Source: Chrysemys picta bellii (lineage: Eukaryota; Chordata; Testudines; Emydidae). From it: a stretch of 64,000 nt of DNA. Below are positions 1 to 10,774 of this stretch, in pieces; the first letter of the stretch is position 1, and every line of letters begins with the position of its first letter. The stretch lies in NCBI RefSeq assembly GCF_011386835.1, contig NC_088797.1:94126264-94190263 (forward strand), read 5' to 3'. Under the pieces are notes generated by a model. The model was not told where the DNA came from, ran no database searches, and saw only the letters and a list, made by a program, of their open reading frames with translations. The translations under genes and the position numbers were made by a program.

Positions 1-287
1 AGAGGTGGAAAAGTTTCATTTTGCTCCAAAGTTTGTCAATAGGTGTGAAAACATAAAATAAACATTTAAAGTAGGTAGTTACATTAGAGTTCAAGCCGGC
101 AATAGTCAATTAACTTCTTATGGATCAGTCTGAAGTAAACGGAAGATGGTGAAATGAGAGATGAAGGGAATGTTGGGATATAGAAAGGAGAATGCGGAAG
201 GAGAGGAGCCTGAGAGTAGAAGGTGCTAGATGAGGAACCACTAGCCTGTAAATTGTGGATCTACAATGCAAGATTTAAAAAGATTAG
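1..287. other. non-coding flank
   Basis: AT-rich sequence with no convincing ORF and no repeat that I recognise. It ends where the 3' end of a minus-strand CR1 begins. Confidence 0.5.
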
Positions 288-2395
288 GATTAGAAGAGAC
301 CTCAGGAGGTCATCTAGTCCAACCCCCTGCTCAAAGCAGGCCCAACACTAACGAAATCATCCCAGCCAAAGCTTTGTTAAGATGGGCCTTAAAAACCTCT
401 AAGGAAGGAGATTCCACCACCTTCCTAGATAACCCATTCCAGTGCTTCACCACCCTCCTAGTGAAATAGTTCTTCCTAATATCCAACCTAGACCTCCCCC
501 ACTGCAACTTGAGACCATTACTCCTTGTTCCGTCATCTGCCACCATTGAGAACAGCCTAGATCCATCCTCTTTGGAACCCCCCCCCCCCTTCAGGTAGTT
601 GAAGGCTGCTATCAAATCCCCCCTCACTCTTCTCTTCTGCAGACTAAATAATCCCAGCTCCCTCAGCCTCTCCTCATAAGTCATGTGCCCCAGCCCCCTA
701 ATCATTTTTGTTGCTCTCTATTGGACTCTCTACAATTTGTCCACATCTTTTCTGTAGTGGGGGGCCCAAAACTGGACACAGATGTGGCCTCACCAGTGCT
801 GAATGGAGGAGAATAATCACTTCTCTCGATCTGCTGGCAATGCTCCTACTAATGCAGCCTAATATGACGTTAGCCTTCTTGGCAACGTGGGCACACTGTT
901 GACTCTCATCCAACTTCTTGTCCACTGTAATCTCCAGGTCCTTTTCTGCAGAACTGCTGCTTAGCCAGTCGGTCCCCAGCCTGTAGCACTGCATGGGATT
1001 CTTCCCTCTGAAGTGCAGGACTCTGCACTTGTCCTTGTTGAAACTCATCAGATTTCTTTTGACCCAATCCTCCAATTTGTCTAGGTCACTCTGGACCCTA
1101 TCCCTATCCTTCAGTGTATCTACCTCTCCCCCACAGCTTAGTGTCATCCATGAACTTGCTGAGGGTGCAATTCATCCTATCATCCAGATCATTAATGAAG
1201 GTGTTGAACAAAACCGGCCCCAGAACTGACCCCTGAAGCACTTTGCTTGATATCAGCTGCCAACTAGACATTGAGCTGTTGATCCTACCCATTGAGCCCG
1301 ACAATCTAGCCAGCTTTCTATCCACCTTATAGTACAATCATCCAATCCATACTTTTTTTTAACTTGCTGGCAGGTCTCCCACAGTATTCTTGGCTTTAGC
1401 AAAGCTTTTGATAAGGTATATCACATCAACCGCTTTCCCCATATACACAGTGCCAGTTCTCATCATAGAAAGCAATGAGGTTAGTCAAGCATAATTTGCC
1501 CTTGATGAATCCATGCTGACTATTCCTGATCACCTTCCTCTCCTCCAAGTGCTTCAAAATGGATTCTTTGAGGAGCTGCTCCATGATTTTTCCAGGGACA
1601 GAGGTGTGGCTGATGGGTATGTAGTTTCCCAGATTCTCCTTCCCTTTTTTTAAATATGGGCACTATATTTGCCTTTTTCCAATTGTCCGGGTCCTCCCCC
1701 AATCACCACAAATTTTCAAAGATAATGGCCAACGGCTATGCAATCATTTCAGTCAACTCCCTCAGCACCCTCAGATGCATTGCATCCAGCCCATAGACTT
1801 GTGGATGTCCAGCTTTTTTAAATAGTCCTTAACCTGCTCTGTCACCACTGAGTGCTGCTCAGCTCCTCCCCATACTGTGCTGCGGTGCAGCAGTTTGGGA
1901 GCTGACCTTGTCTATGAAGACTGAGACAAAAAAAGCATTGAGTACCTCAGCTTTTTCACATCTGTCACTAGATTGCCTCCCCCATTCAGTAAGGGTCCCA
2001 CATTTTCCCTGACCAACTTCTTATTGCTAACATACCTGTAGAAACCCTTCTTCTTACCCTTCACATTCCTTGCTAGCTGCAACTCCAATTGTGCTTTGGC
2101 CTTCCTGATTACACCCCTGCATGCTTGAGCAATGTTTTTATACTCCTCCCTAGTCATCTGTCCAAGTTTCCACTTCTTGTAAGCTTCATCTTTGTGTTTA
2201 AGGTCACCGAAGATTTCCCTGTTAAGCTAAGCTGGTTGCCTGCCATATTTGCTATTCTTTCTGCACATCAGGATGGTTTGTTCCTGCGCCCTCAAAAAGG
2301 CTTCTTTAAAATACAACCAGCTTTCCTGGACTCCTTTCATATTTAGTCTCCCAGGGGATCTTGCCTGTCAGTTCCCTGAGGGAGTCAGTTTGCTG
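288..2395 (-). mobile_element. CR1 LINE, 3' part, split by DIRS insertion
   Basis: On the minus strand this is the second half of a CR1 non-LTR retrotransposon. The plus-strand text at about 294-340 is the reverse complement of the well-known CR1 3' end, with the motif GACCTCAGGAGGTCATCTAG. Degraded RT coding follows towards 2350. The element resumes beyond the DIRS insertion at 8361, where the reading changes from LDFRK (right side) to the TDSLRELTGKIPWE segment (left side). The copy is old: it is broken by many stops and frameshifts and has a C homopolymer at about 578-589. Confidence 0.9.
331..2350 (-). pseudogene. CR1 ORF2 (endonuclease linker, RT, C-terminal domain) remnant
   Basis: Reverse transcriptase of a CR1 LINE, which would copy the LINE RNA at the nicked target. 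In minus-strand order, five open pieces in different frames can be read: the linker before RT (about 2157-1912, with RGVIRKAKAQLELQLARN); the RT N-terminus (about 1702-1520, [14 protein letters not shown]); the palm (about 1337-1104), with [16 protein letters not shown] and an FMDD catalytic box; a thumb-like piece (1147-698) with FNKDKCRVLHF; and the C-terminal domain (705-331) with [17 protein letters not shown]. Full CR1 ORF2 is near 900-1000 residues, and here only scattered blocks survive. The frame changes at least four times, so no protein can be made. Confidence 0.88.
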
Positions 2396-2398
2396 CTT

Positions 2399-2577
2399 CT
2401 TCGAGTGATTGTTCATGTCCATTCCAAGCAGGTGTGTGCGCGCCGCGTGCACGCCAGCCGAAAGATTTTCCCATAGCAGCGTCAGTAGGGTCGGCTCCGG
2501 CGCCCCCTGGAGTGGCGCCTTTATGGCGCTGTATATAGGGGCCAGCCGACCCCCCACCGCCTCAGTTCCTTCTTACC
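2399..2577 (+). repeat. DIRS left inverted terminal repeat
   Basis: Begins TTCGAGTGATTGTTCATG and runs through a GC-rich stretch, with GGCGCTGTATATAGGGGCC at about 2526-2544, to the CAGTTCCTTCTT end. It pairs as a reverse complement with 8149-8312. The TATATA inside the repeat at about 2531 is a plausible core promoter for the element's RNA (inference). Confidence 0.85.
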
Positions 2578-2734
2578 GCCGGTGACGGCTAGCTGGAACT
2601 TCTCTTGCTCTTTAGCAATCGTGGCAGTGTTCTATAGTTCTTGTACATAGTGTATTAGTTAGTAGTTAGTGTTACTGTTAGATAGGTGTCAGTTGGGGGG
2701 GGGTTTCTCCAATTTTTCGTTGCCCCGCTGGGGC

Positions 2735-4914
2735 ATGCCCGGGTCCCCAGGGTTTAAACTCTGTTGGGACTGCGGGAAATTTATGCCAAAAAGTGATCCG
2801 CACTCTTCCTGCTTGCGGTGCCTCGGGGAGACCCATCAAAGGGACAGGTGTCCTATTTGCAGGGCTTTTCGCCCCAGGACTCTCAAGGATAGAGAGCAGA
2901 GACTTAAAGTCCTCCTAATGGAGGCGGCACTGTGGCCGCAATCGGATCCTGGACCTTCAGAGCCGGCACCCAGCACTTCATCCTCGGTGCGCAGTGCCCC
3001 GGCACCGGAGGTAGGTCGTGAGGCCAGGGCCCCAAGACCCCGGCACCGCAGAGAGTCGGCACATAAGAAATTGTCTTCAACAAGACACCACTCTCGTTCG
3101 CCAGTGCTGGCTAAAAAGAACAGGCCGCGGACCGAACAATCTCCCCACCGGGACTCTAAAGGTCGGGCGCAGTCCACGATTGTTACGGGGCAACCCGCGC
3201 CGCAGACCCATCCGGCCATCCCGTTGACTCCCACCCTGGAGAGGGAAAGGTCAGTCTGGAACGCCATAGATCCCCGGACATTATGGAGGAGGTCCGCCTC
3301 CCATCGACACCTGAGGCGTTTGAGGCTGCCTCAGACCTCTTGAACCTTCCGGTGTCGGCGTCGCCGCACCAGTGCAGACAACCTCCGGCTGCCGCCGGGC
3401 CCCAGTATCACTCTAAGGGTAAACCGGCGATGCACTCACCGCACTCTCCACACGGCGCCACAGTAGTGGCACCAGCGCGAGCACCCCAGCCGGCAACTGT
3501 GGGTACTGCTCCTCCGATGTCCTCCTATTCAAAGACTTCTGACTCGGAGGCGGACTCCTACCGTTCTAACAGATCGAGGAGCAGATCGTCCTCGCGTAGG
3601 AGTGCCCAACCATACCCGCCACAGTGGCATCAGCAGCAGGAGTGGCAACCACCTCCACAGTGGCCATTCTGGATGCCATGGGCCTACCATCAGTCGGTGG
3701 GTCAGGCGTACGGGCCCCGCTCACGAACCGCTTCCATCTCCTCAGCGTCTGGGGCACCGCCGCTAATGCCACCGGCACCGCCGTCTGACAGGAGTGTGCC
3801 ACAAGGCATTACGGCACCCCCAGCTCCAACAGCGGCACCGACAGGGGCTTTGTTTCCTTCAGCGCAGGCACCGCCCAGCACTCCTCGGCGTTCGGTGGCG
3901 ACCCCGGTACCGGCCGCGGTGCCACATCTTAAGCCCGCACCGGCCGCACAGCCGGAGTACCGTGTGCCGCAGGCCCTTACACAGGGAGACATGCTAGATG
4001 AAGGGCAGCTACGTGGAACATCTTCCTCTTCATCTCCAGATGAGGCAGTAGCGGGGACTTCTGCTGCTCCGGCTTTAGAGGATAATAGACTCCTCCAACA
4101 GCTCCTTACTCGAGCGGCCCAGAGTCTCTCGATACAGACGGAACAGATCGAGGTGGACACTGATCCTGTAATTGATATCCTGGCCCCGTCGGGCCCATCT
4201 AGGGTGGCCCTACCCCTCATAAAAACCATTGCGGGCACAACCCGCACTTTGTGGCAAACTCCAGCCTCATTGGCCCCTACAGCCAAAAAGACTGAGAGGC
4301 GGTATTTTGTCCCAACCAAGGGCTATGGACATCTTTACACGCACCCCCCGCCGGACTCCCTGGTGGTGGATGCCCCCAACCAGAGGGAGTGACAAGGTTT
4401 TCAGGGATCCACTCCTAAAAATAGAGAGGCTAAAAAGTTGGACCTCTTCAGACGTAAGGTCTATTCAACAGGGGGCCTACAGTTGCGTATTGCCAATCAG
4501 CAAGCCATAGTGAGCCGGTATGGACACAACACGTGCTCGGCTTTGTCTAGGTTTACGGACCTCCTCCGGCAGGATTCATGAGTCGAGTTTTCGGCCCTTG
4601 TCGAGGAGGGCAGATTAATTACTCGAGCTTCCCTTCAGGCAGCTGATTCGGCCTCGCGCACGTTCGCTACTGGTCTCGGCATGAGGCGTGGAGCCTGGCT
4701 TAAAGTTTCCGGCCTTCCTCATGAAGTCCAACAGACTATACAGGACTTACCTTTCGAAGGGCCCACGCTTTTCTCAGAAAAGATGGACAAACGGCTCCAT
4801 AGCCTAAAGGACTCGCGGACCAGCCTCCGTTCTTTAGGCCTACACACCCCTGTTACTCAGCGTAGGCAGTTTAGGCCGCCACAGGACCCACCTCCATATC
4901 AACCTCAAAATTGA
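2735..4914 (+). pseudogene. DIRS gag-like gene (LAP2alpha-like C-terminal region), broken
   Basis: Structural protein of the DIRS element, expected to package its RNA. I take the start at 2735 (MPGSPGFKLCWDCG) because the residues upstream look untranslated. A Cys/His-rich block follows (CWDCGKF, CLRCLGETH, CPICRAF), which may bind zinc. Then comes a long Pro/Ser/Ala/Arg-rich, probably disordered part, with a frame change near 3283-3343. After a stop at 4390 the same frame continues to 4914, with one more stop near 4579, through a conserved helical region (KKLDLFRRKVYSTGGLQLRI; later MRRGAWLKVSGLPHEVQQ). This C-terminal region is the type from which the vertebrate LAP2alpha C-terminus is thought to derive. 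That is established for the family and not tested here. At least one frameshift and two stops break it. Confidence 0.8.
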
Positions 4915-5039
4915 GGTGATGTCGTGCGCAGGAGACTGCGGACTGGCAGGAGGAGACAACAGCAGCCTTTCGGACAGTCTTCTGCCCAACCAAGGCCTCC
5001 GCAGGGGCCTAGGCCACCATTTTGAGGGTTCGGTCAAGG

Positions 5040-6580
5040 TCGGCCTACCGGACAGATCTCTGGATCCTCCCAACCTTACCTTTTCATCATGTCTGTTCCC
5101 CTTCTATCATGCGTGGGCCCAGATCACGTCAGACACTTGGGTGCTTCGCATGGTAGAGGAGGGATATTCTATCCAGTTTTCCTCCCTCCCGCCCCACCAG
5201 CCCCCCTCCCCGTCCCTCTTCAGGGACCCCTCTCACGAGCAACTTCTCCTTCAAGAAGTTCAGTCCCTCCTTACAGCAGGGGCAGTGGAGGAGGTGCCTC
5301 CAGAACTACGGGGCAAGGGCTTCTATTCTCGATATTTCCTAATACTGAAAGTGAAAGGGGGCCTCAGACCTATTCTGGACTTGCGGCGTCTCAACAAGTT
5401 TGTCAAGAAGCTCAAGTTCCGCATGGTCTCCCTGTCCTCCATCATTCCTTCCCAGGAGACTGGTATGCCGCCCTCGACTTAAAGGATGCATACTTCCATA
5501 TCACGATAATCCCTCGCCACAGGCGTTACCTCAGGTTTCTCGTCGGCGACGTTCATCTACAGTTCACGGTCCTACCCTTCGGTCTATCAGCAACCCCAAG
5601 GGTCTTCACAAAGTGCATGGCAGTCGTGGTAGCCTTCCTCCGCAGGCAAGGGATCCAGGTATTCCCTTTCCTGGACGATTGGCTCATCAAGGACAGGACC
5701 AAGGCACTCGTGGAGGCTCAGGTGGTCTTCATCAGGCACACCTTCAGCTCCCTCGGCCTCTTACTCAACGAGGCCAAGTCCACTCTTTCTCCAACACAAA
5801 GAATCGAATTCATAGGAGCACTTCTGGACTCGACACAAGCCAGAGCATCTCCCAGAGGCCAGATTCCGAACTTTGTCCAACATCATTCTCGGCCTCCAAA
5901 ATTACCCTACCACCACAGTAAGAAGCTGCCTCAAATTACTAGGGCACCATGGCAGCATGTACCTATGTCGTCAGACACGCCAGGCTCAGACTGCGCCCTC
6001 TCCAATCTTGGTTGGCAGGGGTTTATCGGCCAGTCAGGGACTCCCTAGACTCAGTGGTGACGTTACCTCGTCCGGTGTTGGACTCCCTCCAATGGTGGCT
6101 CGACCCACGGGTGGTCTGCGAGTGGGGTCCCTTTCCTCGAACCAGAGCCCTCCCTGACCCTGGTAACAGACCCATCGGATCAGGGATGGGATGCACATCT
6201 GGGCCACCTGCGGTCCCAAGGTCTTAGGTCGAGGGAGGATCTTTCATCTCACATCAATGTCAGGGAATTGCGAGCGGTACACCTCGCATGCATGGCATTC
6301 AAGTCCCAGCTCGCGGGCAAGTGCGTTTCTGTCCTCACAGACAATACTCCAACGATGTTTTATATCAACAAAAGGAGCGAGTGGTGCTCACTCCTCTCCC
6401 CTTTGCCAGGAGGCCCAAGCATTATGGGACTTTTGCGTACAGAACGTAATTCACCTGATAGCATCCTACCTCCCCGGCACACACAATGCGCTCGCAGACA
6501 CTCTCAGCTGCTCGTTCCAGGGTCATGAGTGGTCTATCCGCTGGGATGTAGTTCTCTCAATTTTCTGACTCTGGGGTCAT
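5040..6580 (+). pseudogene. DIRS reverse transcriptase / RNase H, broken
   Basis: Polymerase of the DIRS element, which copies its RNA into DNA and degrades the RNA strand. RT motifs in order: KGGLRPILDLRRLNKFVKK (about 5354-5410); after a frame change near 5450, WYAALDLKDAYFHITI (about 5463-5510), carrying the first catalytic Asp; LPFGLSATPRVFTK (about 5573-5615); and FLDDWLIKD (about 5669-5695), the catalytic DD box. RNase H follows after further frame changes: VTDPSDQGWDAHLG (about 6163-6205), INVRELRAVHLACMAF (about 6254-6300), and LTDNTPTMFYINKR (about 6335-6376), with D, E and D at the expected places. At least three frameshifts separate the blocks, so the gene is dead, although the active-site residues are kept. 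Confidence 0.85.
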
Positions 6581-6950
6581 CCCCGGGTGGATTTGTTTGC
6601 TTCCAACGAGAACAGGAAGTGTCGTCAATTCTGCTCCCTCGGACGCAGTCAGGGATCCCTATCAGATGCGTTTCTCCTCTCTTGGGCAGACAGGCTTCTT
6701 TACGCCTTCCCCCCGATTCCCTTGATTCACAAGGTGATCCTCAAGGCCCGCAGAGATCACGCTCGACTCATCCTCATAGCTCCTGCGTGGCCACGTCAGC
6801 ATTGGTACGTGTCTCTCCTACATGTGTCTACGAGGGTTCCACTCAGGTTACCCCTACTACCGGACTTGATCACGCAGGATCGCGGTCGCCTCCTTCACCC
6901 GAACCTGGAGTCGCTCCACCTCACAGCTTGGATGCTCCATGGCTAAACCC
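6581..6950 (+). pseudogene. DIRS region between RNase H and recombinase (possible methyltransferase-like part)
   Basis: An open stretch with VDLFASNENRKCRQF near 6587, then YAFPPIPLIHKVILKARRDH and LILIAPAWPRQHWYVSLL (up to about 6835). This block is typical of the end of the RT/RNase H polyprotein in DIRS elements. Many DIRS elements carry a DNA adenine methylase-like domain at this place. I cannot point to a certain methylase catalytic motif here, so that identity stays open. It is contiguous with the recombinase gene, which begins in another frame around 6880. Confidence 0.6.
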
Positions 6951-7991
6951 ACTGGAGTTACAATGGTCCCATCAAGTCAGACAGGTCCTGTTGGGCAGCA
7001 GGAAGCCATCGACAAGGTCTACGTATTTGGCCAAGTGGAAGCGCTTCTCCCTCTGGGTTACACAGTACGGTCAGGGCCCCTTGCTCGCCCCGATCCCTCT
7101 CATCTTGGACTATTTGCTACATCTGAGACACCTGGGACTAACTCTCTCATTGATTCGAGTCCACCTTGCTGCAATCTCCGCATTCCACCCTGTAAAGGGG
7201 GGGACCTCAGTGTTTGCAAACCCACTTGTTGGATGGTTCCTTAAGGGTCTTGACAGATTGTTCCCACATATCCGTCAACCTGTCCCTGCTTGGGACCTCA
7301 ATTTGGTCCTGTCTGTCCTCACGGGGCCCCATTCGAGCCGCTGGCTTCATGCTCGCTGTTATACCTCTCATGTAAGGTCGCGTTCTTGGTGGCTATCACA
7401 TCAGCACGGAGGGTATCGGAACTCAGAGCTCTGACATCTGAGCCTCCATACACAGTCTTCCACAAGGACAAGGTCCAACTCAGGCCGCATCCTGCGTTCC
7501 TACCTAAGGTGGTTTCCCTGTTTCACGTGGGTCAAGACGCTTTTCTCCCTGTGTTTTATCCAAAACCGCACTCCTCGGCTAAGGAGCTCAGGCTGCATTC
7601 TCTGGATGTTCGCAGGGCTCTCGCGTTTTATATAGAAAGGACGAGACCCTTCAGGAAGTCGACCCAACTTTTCGTAGCTGTGGCTGACAGTAGGAAGGGG
7701 CTCCCGGTCACGTCACAGAGGATCTCGGCTTGGATCAGAACCTGTATCCAGGAGTGCTACAGTCGGGCCAATATACCAGCCCCGCCTATCACGGCCCACT
7801 CCACAAGAGCGCAGGCCTTTTCAGCTGCGTTCCTGGCCCACATCCCAACACAGGAAATTTGTAGAGCGGCAACCTGGTCCTCAATCCACACCTTTACGGC
7901 TCACTACACCATTATGCACCAGGCTAGGGAGGATGCTGCATTTGGCCGTGCAGTCTTCCAGTCTGCAGTGACCTCCGACCCCACCACCTAG
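6880..7991 (+). pseudogene. DIRS tyrosine recombinase, one frameshift, catalytic half open
   Basis: Integrase of the DIRS element: a lambda-type tyrosine recombinase that inserts the circular DNA copy. The N-terminal core-binding part reads in one frame to about 7330 (SRKPSTRSTYLAKWKRFSLW, then LRHLGLTLSLIRVHLAAISA). The C-terminal catalytic half is open from about 7290 to the stop at 7989-7991 in another frame. It keeps the first Arg (ITSARRVSEL, about 7397-7430), the H-x-x-R box (AHSTRAQAF, about 7795-7822) and a Tyr nucleophile candidate (FTAHYTIMH, about 7890-7917). Total length, about 370 codons, suits the family. The single frameshift near 7330-7360 is the only clear break, so this is the best preserved gene of the element. 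Confidence 0.85.
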
Positions 7992-8016
7992 ACTTGGGCT
8001 TGTGAGTCATCTGCTT

Positions 8017-8113
8017 CGAATGGACATGAACAATCACTCGAAGAAGAAGAAATGGTTACTCACCTTCTCGTAACTGTTGTTCTTCGAGATGTGTTGTTCA
8101 TGTCCATTCCAAT
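8017..8113 (+). repeat. DIRS internal complementary region
   Basis: The first part (about 8017-8046, CATGAACAATCACTCGAAGA) is the reverse complement of the element's left tip. The second part (about 8047-8113, GGTTACTCACCTTCTCGTAA and on) is the reverse complement of the right tip. In DIRS elements this segment templates the junction of the DNA circle. Its presence, in the right place after the recombinase gene, is strong structural proof of the element class. Confidence 0.88.
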
Positions 8114-8148
8114 ACCCACCCTCCTACCCCTCTGTCGGAGTATCGGCA

Positions 8149-8360
8149 AGAAGGAACTGACGCGGTGGGGGGTCAGCTGGCCCCTATATACAGCGCCATA
8201 AAGGCCCCACTCCAGGGGGCGCCGGAGCCGACCCTACGGATGCTGCTATGGGAAAATCTTCCGGCTGGTGTGCACGCGGCGCACACACACCTGCTTGGAA
8301 TGAACATGAACAACACATCTCGAAGAACAACAGTTACTAGAAGGTGAGTAACCGTTTCTT
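8149..8360 (-). repeat. DIRS right inverted terminal repeat with 3' extension
   Basis: Reverse complement of the left repeat, from AAGAAGGAACTGA (8149) to about 8312. It then continues for about 48 bases (CTCGAAGAACAACAGTTACT and on) that the left repeat lacks. Unequal inverted repeats are normal for DIRS; the missing part is supplied during copying from the internal complementary region. Confidence 0.85.
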
Positions 8361-8500
8361 TTCTGAAGTCCAGGGTTTGTATTCTGCTACTCTCCATTCT
8401 TCCTTTTGTCAGGATCCTGAACTCCACCACCTCATGATCACTGCCGCCCAAGTTGCCCCCCACGTCTACTTCCCCTACCAATTCTTCCATATAGATGACT
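8361..8500 (-). mobile_element. CR1 LINE, 5' side of the split copy
   Basis: The minus strand encodes the end of the CR1 endonuclease domain: [20 protein letters not shown], then RIQTLDFRK up to the DIRS junction at 8360. The SDH motif of the endonuclease active site is present. The match fades near 8490-8530, so the CR1 was already 5' truncated. Together with 288-2395 it is one insertion. Confidence 0.85.
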
Positions 8501-9792
8501 ATATCAGGGTCTTTTCTGCATGGAAATATCATCCAGTCCTAGAAGACAGGGTGGCGGGCAGAGTTCAGGCTGACTCCTAAAGTTGTTTTTAATCTGTTCT
8601 GAAGGTAGGTACTGGGTGTGATTTGCACTCTTAAGATTCGGGGAGGATGTGGAAGTTTCCATAGTCTTAGTGAAACTTGTGTATGGTAAGAGTTATGAAG
8701 ACTTACTCTCTTTAGACTGGATTACCTGGGTTATCCTCCTCATAGCAGAACAGACATAATTTAACAGATGGCTAATGGGACAACTCAGCATTGAGTTGTG
8801 AGTACAGATGGTTGTTCACATGAGCCTGTTGTGGTAGATCCTAGGCATATGGGTATCTGCATCTCCACCAGGCTGTAGATGTTCTGCCTGTCATCTAGCT
8901 GGTGTCCAGCACAATCTTTGGTATTTTATTAATGAAGTGCATTTGAAATTTGCACTCCTAGTGCTGAATTTAAAAATGCGAGTACATAATCAATTTCTAC
9001 CTTTGCGTATCTTAATTTTTCTTGTTACTAGCATCAAACAGCCTATTATGTAGTTTACATTAGACTGTTGCTTGCCATTTTTGTCACTTCTTGTATTGTA
9101 TATACCTGTAGTACATTTGGACTAACTAGCAAGACAGTCGCAGGTTCAAAGCTTGTCTTGCCACACCACCTTCACTGTGATGCCATCTATTCTGGCAAGC
9201 TAAGCAGTCCTGCTAATGCAGCATTTGGAGGGGAGCATTCCAATAAATCACATGAGTCAATGGTGGTCTATCTCTTCTGTTTGGGCTTAGATTGAGTACT
9301 AGCTCAAAGTATGGTGCTAGAGTGTCCTTTCCTAATGATCAAGGACATGTTTCATGCTAGACAATTCACTGGAGGTAATTTAAAGAGCGCCCCCCCCCCC
9401 CCCCAATATTTTTGCAAGCATAGGGAGAATTAAACTTGGTAACACAACTGAATTACAACTTTCAGATAACCTACAACCCTCTGCAGTTTCAACTGCTTAA
9501 AGTATGTTTGGATCCTGTTCTGTTGCTGTACAGTTATACAGCCACTGACTGCTTCATTTCACCACTAGATGAAATGATCCCGGCTTATATTACAGCTTAA
9601 ATTGTAAAATATTTTGGGCTACTTTGAGATGAAAGGTCCTCAATAAACGCAGCATATTGTCTTTCTGTACTCATAAAGAGAGTTAATTTTTAAAAAGTTT
9701 ACTCAAGCTTTTGCAAAAAGTTTTTTCTTGCATCATTTTCTTTATTGTAATCTTCTTTTCCTCCATGTTTACATTGCAGAATAGCTTCCTAG
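8501..9792. other. non-coding interval
   Basis: No gene recognised. It contains a C homopolymer (9390-9404). At about 9590-9665 there is a SINE-tail-like stretch (TTGTAAAATATTTTGGGCTA, then GAGATGAAAGGTCCTCAATA) resembling the 3' part of MIR-like amniote SINEs. The remainder is unremarkable. Confidence 0.45.
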
Positions 9793-9930
9793 ATTTTTAA
9801 GTCCAGAAGAGACCATTGCAATCATCTAGTCTGACTTTCTGCATAATGCAGGCCATAGAATTTCACCAATTCCTAAATCCGGTTCATTATCTGTGCTTGA
9901 GTTACAGCATATCTTTTAAAGCGATTACAA
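9793..9930 (-). mobile_element. CR1 3'-end fragment
   Basis: Plus-strand text AGTCCAGAAGAGACCATTGC, then ATCATCTAGTCTGACTTTCT and a degraded continuation through TTCACCAATT and GTTACAGCATATCTTTTA, matches the reverse complement of a common reptile CR1 3' end. It is a short, 5'-truncated, old copy. Confidence 0.65.
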
Positions 9931-10169
9931 CCTACTTCATGCTAACAAACAGGAGCGGTTAACGGGAGTTTTGTGGGGGAGTTTAGAGGGAGACTGTGAG
10001 GGAGGGCTAGATACACTTAACGTTCTTTAAACTTAAAGCCAAAAATGCCCCACGATAAAAACTAAACCTCAACAAAGGAGCAAGCTGCAGGAGTAAAAAG
10101 AGAATGCAAGCAGAAGTCCAGCAACAGAGTGCGGGCTATCCAGTTTATTCCACCCAATGCAGCATGTAT

Positions 10170-10745
10170 TATTACCTACCCTATGGGCAGGTGCCATATG
10201 TGTGCATTTGGTGCAAGAAGCTCCTGGCCCTCTGAGACCATAAACAGGCTTTGGAGACAAGAGTGGCTGAACTGGTGGAGCTAAGGGAGACAGACTTTTG
10301 GGGATACAGTGGAATGGTCCCACCCCTGGTGTGACCATCTCTGTGCTGTTGAGGAGGATGAAAGTCTCAGGGAAGGAGAACATCCAACTGGAGCAGAGGA
10401 AAATGGTCTCATAGTTGGGATCCTCCTTCCAGATGATGTCATGGTGTCCTCTTGTACTGAGAATACCTATACAGGAACAATGGGCTTCACATAAACCAAA
10501 ATGGAACCAGATTGCTGGCACTTAAAATTAAAAATGTCATAGAGCAGTTTTTAAACTAAGGGCTGGGGGACAGTCGACAGGTGCGGAGGAGCATGTAGTT
10601 TGGACAGAGACCTCTCTTAGGGGAGGCTCTATTAATGGAGATTCTCTCTGTCCTAGTAAGGAGGAGAAAATGGAAGATGATAAAATATGGGTAGGATCTG
10701 ATGAGAAACAGTCAAATGAAAGAGTCCCATTCAATGACATCATGT
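10170..10745 (+). pseudogene. LINE ORF1 remnant
   Basis: Degraded ORF1 region between the 5' UTR and the endonuclease. A recognisable early piece reads PYGQVPYVCIWCKKLLAL across frames (about 10172-10235), suggesting a Cys-containing N-terminal motif, followed by an acidic, Glu-rich part ending near TAAAGTGACAAG. It is full of stops. ORF1 proteins of this group bind RNA or carry esterase or zinc-like domains, but which type this was cannot be decided. Confidence 0.5.
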
Positions 10746-10774
10746 AAGGGCAGACAGCTAAAAAGTGACAAGTT

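Larger units (their letters stand above)
2396..8360 (+). mobile_element. DIRS-type tyrosine-recombinase retrotransposon, nearly full length
   Basis: About 6 kb element inserted in a CR1 in the opposite orientation. It has the complete DIRS layout: left inverted terminal repeat, gag-like gene, RT/RNase H gene, tyrosine recombinase gene, an internal complementary region, and the right inverted terminal repeat. DIRS elements integrate a circular DNA by site-specific recombination, so they leave no target duplication, and none is seen. CTT lies at both boundaries (2396-2398 and 8358-8360). All three genes carry frameshifts or stops, but long blocks are still well preserved, so the copy is younger than the CR1 around it. 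Confidence 0.92.

Noticed and set aside
3702..4319. 205-residue minus-strand ORF opposite the DIRS gag
   Set aside because: It is a shadow of the GC-rich, Pro/Ala-rich gag frame on the plus strand. The low-complexity Ala/Gly/Val composition is what the complement would give.
10069..10521. 150-residue minus-strand ORF
   Set aside because: It lies antisense to the LINE 5' UTR and ORF1 remnant and matches nothing I know.
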